Source: Aestuariivita sp. (GTDB lineage Bacteria > Pseudomonadota > Alphaproteobacteria > Rhodobacterales > Rhodobacteraceae). Taken from it: DNA of 64,000 bases. Each line of letters opens with the position of its first letter. Position 1 is the stretch's first letter. The stretch spans positions 1-64,000 of the forward strand of contig NZ_JAAWWD010000041.1 in the NCBI RefSeq assembly GCF_021404545.1. The letters are read 5' to 3'. A program made the translations under genes and the position numbers. Below, piece by piece: positions 28,150 through 37,187 of this stretch. The notes beneath the pieces were generated by a model that saw only the letters and a list, made by a program, of their open reading frames with translations, was not told the origin of the DNA and made no database searches.

Positions 28150-29164
28150 CCTCGCTCCAGCTAAAACCCGCGTCGCAAAACGCCACAAAGCGCAAACTCG
28201 TCTCACCGATCCTGATGACGGCGCCCGAGGGCAGCTCTTCGGTGCTGAGCACCGGGCGGTCGTTCAGGCGGACCATGTTGGCCTTGCCGCCGTGGCCCAG
28301 ATAGAACCCGCCCCGTTCCGCGTCATGGGCGATTGCGGCATGGTTGGATCGTGAGATCGCCGTGTCGCCGAAATCGAGCCGGATCGCCTGATCTTCCCCC
28401 CGCCCAAGCTGGGAGACACCGGTTTGCAGGGTAAAGGCAGTTCCGCGCCCGGGCCCAGCAATGACCACGAGCCAGCCGACAGGAAAGGTCAAATCGGCGC
28501 GGCCCCGTACCGGTGTCGCATCGCGGAACGGATCGCGGATCGGGTCTTCGGCGGGCGCAAAGCCCAACAGGCGGGTCTTGACGCGGCTGGCCGCGCGGCC
28601 GGACCGGCCGGTCGCGGGGGCAGGTACCGCGACAAACTCCGTATGCCGCACCTCGGTTTCCGGCGCCACGGACCGAACCGGCAGGTCGGCCAGCGGCGGC
28701 GTATCAACCGGTGGCATGTCTGACTGACGGTCTAAGGGTGCGCTGACCGGTCCGCGCACGGCATCCTTGTTCAAGGGCGGGATCAGAGCGGCAACGGTCT
28801 CCTTCAGATCGGCAGGATCTGCGATATCGGGTGCGACCCGCTCCTCCGCACGCAAGGTCAAAGGGGCCGTGGCCAGGTCATCCCTGCTGTTGCCCTTGCC
28901 GGTGTCGTTTTCGGGCAAGTCAGAGAGACGGGTCTCGTCCGCGACTATGGGCTCAACCTCTGTCTCGTCGCGCAACAAACGGTCGAAGATGTCATCGTCG
29001 ACGACGGGCACGTCCTGCGAAAGCCGTGTCATGGTGCGGTCGGTCGGGTCCGTTGCGGCCGGTTGTCCCGATACGTCTGGTCGAGGCGGGACCGGAAAGG
29101 CGTCAACGGGCTCGGCCGCGTCAACGGTGGCTCGTTCGGAAATGATATCGCGAATGAACTTCAT
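28118..29164 (-). CDS. FHA-domain protein
   Basis: A 348-residue protein. Residues 1-215 are acidic, Pro-rich and probably disordered, with many Thr residues that could be kinase targets. Residues 225-335 form a forkhead-associated domain: TGVSQLGRGEDQAIRLDF, then ISRSNHAAIAHD and MVRLNDRPV carry the GR, S..(H) and N motifs that bind phosphothreonine. It starts after AGGAGA, 15 bases below the kinase gene. A kinase-FHA-PP2C triad is the layout of type VI secretion threonine-phosphorylation pathways, but no secretion genes are here. Confidence 0.85.
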   Translation of the reverse strand: MKFIRDIISERATVDAAEPVDAFPVPPRPDVSGQPAATDPTDRTMTRLSQDVPVVDDDIFDRLLRDETEVEPIVADETRLSDLPENDTGKGNSRDDLATAPLTLRAEERVAPDIADPADLKETVAALIPPLNKDAVRGPVSAPLDRQSDMPPVDTPPLADLPVRSVAPETEVRHTEFVAVPAPATGRSGRAASRVKTRLLGFAPAEDPIRDPFRDATPVRGRADLTFPVGWLVVIAGPGRGTAFTLQTGVSQLGRGEDQAIRLDFGDTAISRSNHAAIAHDAERGGFYLGHGGKANMVRLNDRPVLSTEELPSGAVIRIGETSLRFVAFCDAGFSWSEDGADPHAPPY

Positions 29165-29179
29165 CGGTCGTCTCCTGGA

Positions 29180-30529
29180 TCAATTGGTGCAGGATCGGTT
29201 GGTGCCTGTCGGGCTCGGCATCAGTCGGCCAAGCAAGGACTTGAGTGAGCGTGGCCGCTCTGTCGGATCCGGGGTGGCTGTCTGCTCGGGCGGGGGCGTT
29301 GCCTCGCTGCCTGTCTCGCGCGCGATCTGACGGTCTTGCTCGCGCAACCACTGCGCCACATCCTCGATCGGATTGCCGAAGATATCGACGGGCTGACGGT
29401 CAGGGGTTTCCGTCTGCGGTGCGACCCGATTGGTGTCGAGCGGATTGCAGACCTTTTTCATGTTGCGGGCGATACGTTTCAAGTCACCCGGCTTGCCCTG
29501 TTCGAGATCGCGATTGGTGTCTTGGACCAGGCGTGAGATTTCACCGGCAATGGTCAGGTCGACCTCATCGGTCGGGCCTTCGGTCTGCGCCGTTACAGAA
29601 TGCGTTGGGGTGTCGTGACTTTCGATCGCAACCAGCCATTCAGTGGCGGATTGAGGACGGGTTTCGGGAAAGACACCCAGCGCGCGGTCGATCAATCCAA
29701 GAAACGCGGTATCAAACCCCTCGATCCGCCCTGCAAGAGGGCGATAGGGATCGCCGCTTTCCGTTGCCACAGCGGCGAGACGCTCCTGACTGTGCGGCGG
29801 TGCCTCACCGGTGATGATGTGATAGAACGTCGCCCCAAGAGAGTAGAGATCAGAGGCTTCGGTCTGGCTGACCCCGGACAGGTAGAACTCCTGAGGGGAA
29901 TACCCGTCCTTGACCGCCAGCAGCGCCGACAGCGCGCGATGCGCCTTGGTCGCATGTTCGCGCGCCGCTCCGAAATCAATCAGCGTCAGCGTGTCGTCCC
30001 AGCCAAGCAGGAAATTGTCGGGAGAGATGTCGCGGTGCAGGATGCCCTGTCCATGGATATAGCCGATCGCGCGCAGCGCCTGATGCATCAGCTCGCGGAT
30101 CAGATCGGGCCTCAGGCGCTCGGGCTTTTCTTCGATCACCATCAAAAGGTCGACCCCATCAAGATAATCAAGCGCCATATAGGCTGTTCCGTTCTCCTCA
30201 AAGACCTGGTGGACGCCCACGATATTGGGATGCTTGAGACGGGACATGCGCCGGGCTTCGCGCAGGAAATGACGGGTGATTGAGGCGAATTGTTGCGTCT
30301 GGTCGGGCAGCCGCGCCACGACATCGCGATCTTTGCGGATACAGATCGCGTTGGGAAAGCATTCCTTGATGACAACCCGGCGTTCCAGGCTGTCGCGCGC
30401 CAGATAGGTGAGGCCGAACCCGCCCCGGACCAGATTGCGTTCGATAATGTACTGCCCATGCAATAGAGCTGTACCGGGCGGCAATTCCTCCACCATATCG
30501 TCGCCGGAATGCACGAGGCCCTGTTGCAT
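29180..30529 (-). CDS. Hanks-type Ser/Thr protein kinase
   Basis: A 449-residue kinase. The Gly loop is NLVRGGFGLTYLARD, the Lys is in RVVIKECFP, the catalytic loop is HRDISPDNFLLG, DFGAA follows, and the activation segment ends DGYSPQEFY. The kinase domain spans about residues 25-290; the remaining 160 residues are low-complexity, without a transmembrane helix, so the kinase is probably cytoplasmic. It is the first gene of the minus-strand operon that includes FHA, PP2C and three GTPases. The promoter should lie in 30530-30710. Confidence 0.88.
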   Translation of the reverse strand: MQQGLVHSGDDMVEELPPGTALLHGQYIIERNLVRGGFGLTYLARDSLERRVVIKECFPNAICIRKDRDVVARLPDQTQQFASITRHFLREARRMSRLKHPNIVGVHQVFEENGTAYMALDYLDGVDLLMVIEEKPERLRPDLIRELMHQALRAIGYIHGQGILHRDISPDNFLLGWDDTLTLIDFGAAREHATKAHRALSALLAVKDGYSPQEFYLSGVSQTEASDLYSLGATFYHIITGEAPPHSQERLAAVATESGDPYRPLAGRIEGFDTAFLGLIDRALGVFPETRPQSATEWLVAIESHDTPTHSVTAQTEGPTDEVDLTIAGEISRLVQDTNRDLEQGKPGDLKRIARNMKKVCNPLDTNRVAPQTETPDRQPVDIFGNPIEDVAQWLREQDRQIARETGSEATPPPEQTATPDPTERPRSLKSLLGRLMPSPTGTNRSCTN

Positions 30530-30710
30530 GCGTGTCTGTCGCCCTCTCTCCTCCGGGCGGCCCGCATGACGGAACGCACCTATCCAGAGATAAGCATCAC
30601 CAGAAATGTGATGATATCGTGGTCCTGGTCGGACAAACTATGGGCATTATACAAGGGTCGGCGCGACAGCGCGCCGCGCGACGGGATCGCGCGACGGGCG
30701 TTTTCAGCTT

Positions 30711-31112
30711 TCAGGCCGGGGTTTGCAGGTAATCGCTATCCGTTACATGCTCCATCCAGACGGCGGCGACGCCGTTTTCGGCCTCCTGAATGGCGATGTG
30801 GGACATCATGGTGTCAGGGCTGGCGCCGTGCCAATGCTCCTCTCCGGGCGGGATCCAAACGGTATCGCCTTCGCGGATCACTTGGACCTCACCCGAGCGG
30901 AGGCCGATGCGGCCCACGCCCGACACGACATATAATGTCTGACCCAAAGGATGGGTGTGCCATGCCGTGCGCGCGCCGGGGGCGAAGGTTACCTTCAATG
31001 CCCGCATCCGCGCTGGATCGGGTGCGTCCCAGATTGGGTCTTGCCAGACGGTTCCGGTAAACCATTCGGCGGGCACAGGCTTGGTGTCGCGTCCTGCGGG
31101 AAAGATCTCCAT
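30711..31112 (-). CDS. Cupin-domain protein
   Basis: A 133-residue single-domain cupin. Motif 1 is TAWHTHPLGQTLYVVSG, motif 2 is IPPGEEHWHG, giving His ligands for a metal. Homologous small cupins include hydroxynitrile-lyase-like and carboxymuconolactone-associated proteins, but function cannot be set. The start has GGAGG upstream. It lies 181 bases upstream of the kinase gene on the same strand and may be transcribed separately. Confidence 0.75.
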   Translation of the reverse strand: MEIFPAGRDTKPVPAEWFTGTVWQDPIWDAPDPARMRALKVTFAPGARTAWHTHPLGQTLYVVSGVGRIGLRSGEVQVIREGDTVWIPPGEEHWHGASPDTMMSHIAIQEAENGVAAVWMEHVTDSDYLQTPA

Positions 31113-31329
31113 CGGGGCCTCCGGGCTGCGGTGTGTTCGACCGCATCAGAGGCCAATTCACAAGTGGGGGCAAGCCCGCAAGCGCCAAAAAAAATGCCAA
31201 ACACGAGACACGTGCCTGCCCCTTTGTCGGCTCATTTTTTCGTTAATCCTTATCTATCGCAGCAAGAGCGATGCCAGCCTTCAGGAGTTGCGCGACGGAT
31301 GGCTGAACGGCCAAGGAGATGGGGACAAA

Positions 31330-32367
31330 ATGAAAATTCTGGCGGTTGATGACGATCCCAGTGTCCTTGAGATGCTGGTTGCGGCGTTAGGCACGCTGGA
31401 TACCTACGAGGTGGTCACCGCGGCCTCTGCGGCAGACGGGCTTGAGATCTTGATGGATGATCCGGATGTCTATCACGCCATCCTGATCGATATGCAAATG
31501 CCGGACATGAACGGCATTGAAATGTGCGCCGAGGTGCGCAAGCTGCCCGACTATGCCGAAACCCCGTTGATCATTGTCACCGCGATGTCCCAGCGCACCT
31601 TTATCTCGGATGCGTTCCGGGCCGGGGCAACCGATTATGTCACCAAACCGTTCGACCTGATCGACTTGCGTGGGCGCGTGACCTCGGCCGTTCGCCAGTC
31701 TGCGCGCAGCATGTCAGCCAGGATGGACAATGTGCATGAGCTTTCGGATGCGATCCGATTGCGCAATATCACACGGTTTCTCGGGCATGACGAATACGAG
31801 AACTATGTCATGCAGATTTCACAGAGTCTGGCGTCGAAATCCTCTGTCGTCGCCATCAAGATCGTGGATGTGGCCAAGCTTTATCAGACCCTGACGCCCG
31901 GCCAATTCCAAATGGCTGTGGAAACGGTCGGATTGGCGATCTCGAGCCTGACGCGGCAGGAGGGGCACGTCATCTCGTATCGTGGCAACGGTGTGTTCTT
32001 GTGCATTCACATTGGCCGATACGAGGTGTTTCCCGACACGTTCGAAGGCCTCTTGAACAAACAGATCTTTGTCAGCAAACCCGACGCGCTGGGCAAGCAT
32101 GATTTGCGCGCCTGCGTTGGTGAGACCAGGGTCCTGCAAAGCGCCTCGAAAGCCGCGGCACTCGATACGCTGAAGTCCGCAGTGCAGAGTGCGGATGCAA
32201 AATCCGACAGTTACGCAGCCCAGCCGGTAATCTCGAAACGTGTTCTCAAGAACATGGCGCGCAGTCCCGAGGAGGAGCGCGTGGAGCGTCGCGTCTATTC
32301 CATGCTGTTGAAGGACGTGATGCGCGATGAGTTCGATCATGTTGCGCCCGGTCGACAATCCCGGTGA
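31330..32367 (+). CDS. Response regulator with degenerate GGDEF-like output domain (copy 2)
   Basis: A 345-residue paralogue of the gene at 20354. The receiver has VDDDPS, the phosphoacceptor in LIDMQMPDMNG, IVTAM and the Lys of TKPFD. The C-terminal domain keeps the same landmarks (ENYVMQISQ, VVAIKIVDVAKLYQTL, ISYRGNGVFLCI) and again lacks GGDEF. AAGGAG precedes ATG 31330. The histidine kinase gene follows after 95 bases on the same strand and is the likely cognate sensor. Confidence 0.78.
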   Translation: MKILAVDDDPSVLEMLVAALGTLDTYEVVTAASAADGLEILMDDPDVYHAILIDMQMPDMNGIEMCAEVRKLPDYAETPLIIVTAMSQRTFISDAFRAGATDYVTKPFDLIDLRGRVTSAVRQSARSMSARMDNVHELSDAIRLRNITRFLGHDEYENYVMQISQSLASKSSVVAIKIVDVAKLYQTLTPGQFQMAVETVGLAISSLTRQEGHVISYRGNGVFLCIHIGRYEVFPDTFEGLLNKQIFVSKPDALGKHDLRACVGETRVLQSASKAAALDTLKSAVQSADAKSDSYAAQPVISKRVLKNMARSPEEERVERRVYSMLLKDVMRDEFDHVAPGRQSR

Positions 32368-32462
32368 AAACCGCCGCATTAAGACCAAATTGCGGACAAT
32401 TTATCAGCAAACCCGGTTGGTAGGGTACATCAGAGCAGGAATGATAGCGGAGGCAGCCCGCC

Positions 32463-33854
32463 ATGGGCGTTGCAGATACACTGACGGACCAACATAGTGC
32501 CTGGTTCAAGGTTGAGCGCATCGAGCGCCAACTCAAGGACTATGTCGGGATCACCAAAAAGCTGATCTGGCAGCGTCAGGCGATCTTCCTGGCGGCCACG
32601 ATACTCTCGGTCTTCTATTTCGATCCACTCGCGCCCATTGTCTGTTACAGTTTGGTGCTTTTGACCGAGGTTTTCGATTTGTCTTTGGCCCGCCGGATCG
32701 AGGCATGGAAGGATCACGATCCGCGCCGTGCGAGCGGTTTTCTGGGCTGGATCATGGTGAACACCGCGCTGAGCGCGCTTGCGATCTGTGCTTTCGTGTT
32801 TCAGATCGCCCTGCAACAGGATTCAGGCGGGCATTTTACCCCGCTGTTTTTCCTCTTTGCGGCGGCGGTCTTTGCGGCGATGAACAATCACCAGCTTATC
32901 CCGGCCTTGGCTTTGCGTTTGGGCATCTACTTCGTCACCTTCTTTATGATCGTGCTGATCGACATCTGGCGCTTCAACCCGCCGTTGGAATCCAATGCCT
33001 GGCTGCATTTCTTTACCGTCCTCTTTGTCATCTACTTTATCGTGGACTGTTCCTTTGCGTTTTTGCGCATGTACCGCCAGGGTCTGCGCCAGCTTGAAGA
33101 GCTGCAGGAAGAACACGAGCGGACCAAAGCAGCCTATGAGGTGAAGTCCAAGTTCATCTCGACCGTCAGCCACGAGCTGCGGACGCCTCTGACCTCGATC
33201 AAAGGGTCGCTTGATCTGCTGAATGCCGGCGCGTTGGGTGAGGTGCCCGAGGCGATGCGACCGATGCTGGAAATCGCAGGCAAGAACAGTAAGCGCCTGG
33301 CCGACCTGATCAACGATCTTCTGGATCTTCAAAAGATCGAAGCCGGCGAAATGGTGTATCGTTTCGAGCCGCTCAGCGTGAGACACCTGATTTCCGAAGC
33401 GGTGGACGCCAACCAGGGATATGCCGACAGTCTGGGCGTCGGTCTGGTCACAAATCTGCCCAGTCCCGATGTCTTTATCGAGGGCGACGAGTCGCGGTTG
33501 ATGCAAGTGATGGCGAATGTGATCTCCAATGCGCTCAAGTTCTCAAACGAGGACAGCGCGGTGCGTGTCTTTGGAGAAATCATCGGTCAGAAGGTCCGCA
33601 TTTGCGTAAAAGATACCGGAATTGGCATTCCAGATGATGCCAAGGATAAAGTATTCGGAAAATTTACACAGGTTGACAGTTCCGACCAGCGCCGGACCGG
33701 CGGTACGGGTCTGGGCATGAACATCACCAAACAGATCGTTGAACGCCATAAAGGCGAAATCGACTATGTGAGCCGCTTGGGGCATGGAACGACCTTTTTC
33801 ATCGAGTTCGATATCTGTGACATGGCAAATGACGGGTTGGAGGCGGCGGAGTAG
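32463..33854 (+). CDS. Membrane sensor histidine kinase
   Basis: A 463-residue kinase. The N-terminal half has about six hydrophobic helices (residues 35-205). HisKA has the phosphoacceptor in FISTVSHELRTPLTSIKGSL, and the ATPase domain has N-box VMANVISNALKFS, DTGIGIPDDA and GGTGLGMNI. No separate periplasmic sensor domain is seen, so sensing is probably within the membrane. It forms a unit with the response regulator just upstream. Confidence 0.88.
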   Translation: MGVADTLTDQHSAWFKVERIERQLKDYVGITKKLIWQRQAIFLAATILSVFYFDPLAPIVCYSLVLLTEVFDLSLARRIEAWKDHDPRRASGFLGWIMVNTALSALAICAFVFQIALQQDSGGHFTPLFFLFAAAVFAAMNNHQLIPALALRLGIYFVTFFMIVLIDIWRFNPPLESNAWLHFFTVLFVIYFIVDCSFAFLRMYRQGLRQLEELQEEHERTKAAYEVKSKFISTVSHELRTPLTSIKGSLDLLNAGALGEVPEAMRPMLEIAGKNSKRLADLINDLLDLQKIEAGEMVYRFEPLSVRHLISEAVDANQGYADSLGVGLVTNLPSPDVFIEGDESRLMQVMANVISNALKFSNEDSAVRVFGEIIGQKVRICVKDTGIGIPDDAKDKVFGKFTQVDSSDQRRTGGTGLGMNITKQIVERHKGEIDYVSRLGHGTTFFIEFDICDMANDGLEAAE

Positions 33855-34129
33855 ACGCCAGCCCGATTCATTCGCCCCGCATCGGCGGAAATCCGCAAAC
33901 AATTGCATATTCACCATTTTTTGAACGAAAACTGACGTTGTTGCGCATCTGCTTAGCTCAGCCTACGGCCATTTGGTGCGGATTGGCATCAGCTGATCGC
34001 GCTGAGTGTGCCTGACGTGCAACATGTTAAAATTTCGTTAAGAATGTGACATCTTTACGGCGGGACGTTGCGCTCTGAACCTGATCTAGTCGGCCTAGGG
34101 TTGTATGGATCAAGGGCTGGGGCGTCAGA
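33855..34129. other. Intergenic spacer between histidine kinase and luxI-type gene
   Basis: A 275-base AT-richer spacer that should carry the luxI-type promoter. A short dyad GCGGA-AA-TCCGC (near 33886) could end the upstream transcript. I looked for a lux-box dyad and saw none that was convincing. Confidence 0.35.
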
Positions 34130-34879
34130 ATGCAGATTTCACGGGTGGCCAAGATGGCGGAACCCTCTTCCTCCGTATTTCCGGAACTGGCGCCGGTTGA
34201 GGAGGTAAAGCGGTCTGCGTCGGATCGGCTCAAACTGCCGCCGAAACTGCGCGTTGTTCCCGACCCTCCCGGTCAGAGCGGGACGGCGCATCTGCGCGCC
34301 AACGTTTTGTCGTTTTCCAACATCCATCGGTTTGGCGATCTCTGGGCTACGTTCATGCGCGCCCGCAAGGCGGTGTTTATCGACCGGCTGAAATGGAGCT
34401 TGCCGGAGCATGATGGGATGGAGTTTGATCAATACGATACGCCCTATGCCCGTTGGATCGTCGTGCATGCCTATGGGGAGATCATGGCAGGTGTCCGATT
34501 GACGCCGACAACGGCTCAGGTCGGTATGCATAGCTATATGCTGCGCGACGCGCAGCTCGGCATGTTGCCAAGCATTCCCAGCGATGTCCTTTTCTTTGAG
34601 GCACCGGTAGAGGATCGGATTTGGGAGGCTTCGCGCCTTTTCATCACCGATGCGGTACCCAGTGATCGTCGCACCCAGGTGCAGGCGGCCTTGATGAACA
34701 ATTTCGCGCGTGCGGCCCGTGCGGAAGGCGCAACACATGTGATTGGTATCGTGCCTGCGGTTTGGTCGAGATGGCTGCGCCGCCTGGAAATGGGCGCAGT
34801 ACCTGTCGGGCCACGGTTCTCAATCGACGGGACACGCAGTCAGGCCGCGCTTTTCAACGTTCTCAAACAGGGCGTTTAG
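34130..34879 (+). CDS. LuxI-family autoinducer (acyl-homoserine lactone type) synthase
   Basis: A 249-residue protein with the LuxI hallmarks: ARKAVFIDRLKW (R, F, W), FDQYDTPYARWI (the D..YD motif), GVRLTP and IWEASRLFI (E..R). These match the invariant Arg, Phe, Trp, Asp, Asp, Arg, Glu and Arg of acyl-homoserine lactone synthases. It has a 60-residue N-terminal extension absent from short LuxI proteins; ATG 34151 is an alternative start. No luxR gene is adjacent, so any receptor is distant. Divergent LuxI-like proteins make unusual products, so the acyl group cannot be predicted. Confidence 0.75.
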   Translation: MQISRVAKMAEPSSSVFPELAPVEEVKRSASDRLKLPPKLRVVPDPPGQSGTAHLRANVLSFSNIHRFGDLWATFMRARKAVFIDRLKWSLPEHDGMEFDQYDTPYARWIVVHAYGEIMAGVRLTPTTAQVGMHSYMLRDAQLGMLPSIPSDVLFFEAPVEDRIWEASRLFITDAVPSDRRTQVQAALMNNFARAARAEGATHVIGIVPAVWSRWLRRLEMGAVPVGPRFSIDGTRSQAALFNVLKQGV

Positions 34880-35092
34880 CGGCAGTAAACCGGTTCAACC
34901 AAATATCTTCGACGGAGGCATGTGGTCCCGGGTCGGTTGGTCAACTTCTGCGCATTTGCTGGTCTTGAAAGAGACAATACGGCATTTTGCGGATATCCCG
35001 ATTGCGAAATCTTGCTCTCCACGGCTTTCTTGCGGAAGGCGGACGCATTATGGTGCGCCGCATACACAATCAAAAACGGGGAGATTATACCA

Positions 35093-36670
35093 ATGTTCAA
35101 GACATTGTTTTGTGCCGCGACAGCGATTGCGCTGGTGGCACCGGCAGTCAACGCCGAGACGCTGAAATGGGCGCGGGCCGGGGACGCGCTGACACTGGAT
35201 CCACACGCCCAGAACGAAGGGCCGACATCGGCCCTGGCGCACCAGATCATGGAGCCGCTGGTCATGCGCGACATGACCGGGGCGATTGTACCGGCGCTGG
35301 CCACAGAGTGGGGTCCATCCGAGACCGACCCCACCGTCTGGACCTTTAACCTGCGCGAAGGGGTCACTTTCCATGACGGCGCTGAATTCGATAGCGAAGA
35401 CGTCGTCTTTTCACTCAACCGCGCAATGACGCCGGATAGCGACTTTAAAGAGCTCTTGGCATCCGTTGCCGAAGTACGTGCGCCGGACAAGTATACGGTC
35501 GAGATTGTCACCGAAGGGCCAAATCCGATCATGCCCAACAACCTCACCAACCTGTTCATGATGGACAAGGGGTGGGCAGAGGCCAACAATGCCGTCAAGG
35601 TTCAGGATTACGAAGGCGGCGAGGATACCTTTGCGGCCAAGAACGCCAACGGCACGGGCGCCTACAAGCTGGTCAGCCGCGAGCCTGACGTGCGCACCGT
35701 GCTGGAGATCAACGAGAATTACTGGGGCAAGGACGAATTCCCCATGGATGTGACGCGCATCGAATACACGCCCATCCAGAACGCCGCGACCCGAGTGGCG
35801 GCGCTTTTGTCGGGCGAGGTGGATTTCATCCAGGACGTGCCGGTGCAGGATCTGCAGCGTGTGTCGGCAGCCGATGGTCTGGATGTGCGCACCGCCCCGC
35901 AGAACCGGGTGATCTTCTTCGGCATGAACTCAGGCGATGCCGATATCGGCAATGACAATGTCGAGGGTGCCAACCCGCTGTCGGATGTTCGGGTGCGCAA
36001 GGCGATGTCGATGGCGATCAATCGTGATGCCATCCAGCAGGTCGTGATGCGCGGCCAGTCCGCCCCTGCGGGCATGATCGCGCCGCCCTTTGTCAACGGC
36101 TGGAACGAGGCAATGGACAGCTCTTCGATGACAGATGTTGAAAAGGCCCGCACCCTCATGGAAGAGGCCGGATATGGCGACGGGTTCGCGATCCAGCTCG
36201 ATTGCCCCAATGATCGCTACATCAACGATGAGGCGATTTGTCAGGCCGCTGTCGGGATGTTGGCGCAGATCGGTGTGACCGTGAACCTCGATGCCAAACC
36301 CAAGGCGCAGCACTTCCCGCTGATCAACACGTTAGAGACCGATTTCTATATGCTGGGCTGGGGCGTGCCGACCTACGATTCTGAGTATGTGTTCAACTTC
36401 CTCGTCCATACAAAGGGTGAGAAATACGGCTCATGGAACGCGACCCGCTATTCCAACCCCGAACTGGATGCACAGATTGTCGCGCTGGCCTCGGAAACCG
36501 ATCTGCCCAAGCGGGACCAGATGATCAACGATATCTGGAAGGTTGTGCAGGACGATCAGCTCTACATTCCGATTCACCACCAAGTGCTGAACTGGGGGAT
36601 GAAGTCCAACGTAGGCACCATCGTGGCTCCGGACGACACAGCGAAGTTCAAATACTTCACCATGAACTGA
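35093..36670 (+). CDS. ABC transporter substrate-binding protein, family 5 (dipeptide type), copy A
   Basis: A 525-residue periplasmic binding protein with signal peptide MFKTLFCAATAIALVAPAVN and cleavage near NAET. Typical family 5 segments are TLDPHAQNEGPTSALAHQIM, FNLREGVTFHDGAEFDSEDV and NGTGAYKLVSREP. It is related to the binding protein at 37788 (shared FHDG, NGTGA and EYTPIQN or EFTPIQN segments). A clear terminator follows, so it is transcribed apart from the permease genes. Probable ligand: peptide or peptide-like compound. Confidence 0.85.
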   Translation: MFKTLFCAATAIALVAPAVNAETLKWARAGDALTLDPHAQNEGPTSALAHQIMEPLVMRDMTGAIVPALATEWGPSETDPTVWTFNLREGVTFHDGAEFDSEDVVFSLNRAMTPDSDFKELLASVAEVRAPDKYTVEIVTEGPNPIMPNNLTNLFMMDKGWAEANNAVKVQDYEGGEDTFAAKNANGTGAYKLVSREPDVRTVLEINENYWGKDEFPMDVTRIEYTPIQNAATRVAALLSGEVDFIQDVPVQDLQRVSAADGLDVRTAPQNRVIFFGMNSGDADIGNDNVEGANPLSDVRVRKAMSMAINRDAIQQVVMRGQSAPAGMIAPPFVNGWNEAMDSSSMTDVEKARTLMEEAGYGDGFAIQLDCPNDRYINDEAICQAAVGMLAQIGVTVNLDAKPKAQHFPLINTLETDFYMLGWGVPTYDSEYVFNFLVHTKGEKYGSWNATRYSNPELDAQIVALASETDLPKRDQMINDIWKVVQDDQLYIPIHHQVLNWGMKSNVGTIVAPDDTAKFKYFTMN

Positions 36671-36691
36671 TCCTGTACCCATGTTCAAAAA

Positions 36692-36723
36692 GGGGCGTCG
36701 CAGTCGCGGCGCCCTTCCTTTTT
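36692..36723 (+). terminator. Rho-independent terminator after binding protein A
   Basis: Stem GGGCGTCGC (36693-36701) pairs with GCGGCGCCC (36706-36714) through a four-base loop and one T-G pair, followed by TTCCTTTTT. Confidence 0.85.
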
Positions 36724-37187
36724 GCGGATCAGTTTATCCGCGGCATCATCACCGGCTCAGGCCTGCGTTTGACACACACACCGGCCGACACCGTTTGGAT
36801 CGGAAAATCACGCAGCTGGATCGTGTGCCGCCGATTTGCGCCCATACCGGCGCGAGAGCGATGATGTCTCCGTGATGCGCAACCGTGAAATTGCCGGACG
36901 GTGCAGCCGTGCCCGCGCCAACACGGACGCCCAGCGCCTGGATCCGGTCAACGCAATAACGGGCTCTGTCTGGCGTTTCGCACCCGGCAACCAGGCTGGT
37001 GGCAAATGGAATGCCGCAAATCCGGCTCAAATCCCTCTCTCTTTCTTCAATCAGAGATGCAGACTTCATCCAGATCCGGCAGCGATGTTCTTGTGATTTC
37101 CATGGCGCCGTCAAAACCCAGGCCCCCTTGGGCAAGTCCGCGCCACCAGGCTTGCCGCGCGGCTTGTCCCGGACTAGCCTTTCACGG
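36724..37187. other. 464-base spacer with an uncertain minus-strand frame
   Basis: The region between terminator and DUF4329 gene. On the minus strand a frame from ATG 37069 to 36749 (106 residues, MKSASLIEERERDLSRICGI onwards) is open and has GGATCTGG just upstream, but I recognise no family. I leave it as a possible small or decayed gene. Confidence 0.25.

Noticed and set aside
21526-30529. Type VI secretion locus
   Set aside because: A kinase, FHA protein and PP2C phosphatase are present as in T6SS regulation, but no TssB, TssC, ClpV, VgrG, Hcp or TssJLM homologue is in the window.
33855-34129. lux-box operator upstream of the luxI-type gene
   Set aside because: I saw only imperfect short dyads, none with the 18-20 base symmetric form and proper spacing to a promoter.
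36749-37069. 106-residue minus-strand gene before the DUF4329 gene
   Set aside because: Open and with a possible ribosome-binding site but without any family resemblance; kept only as a gap note.
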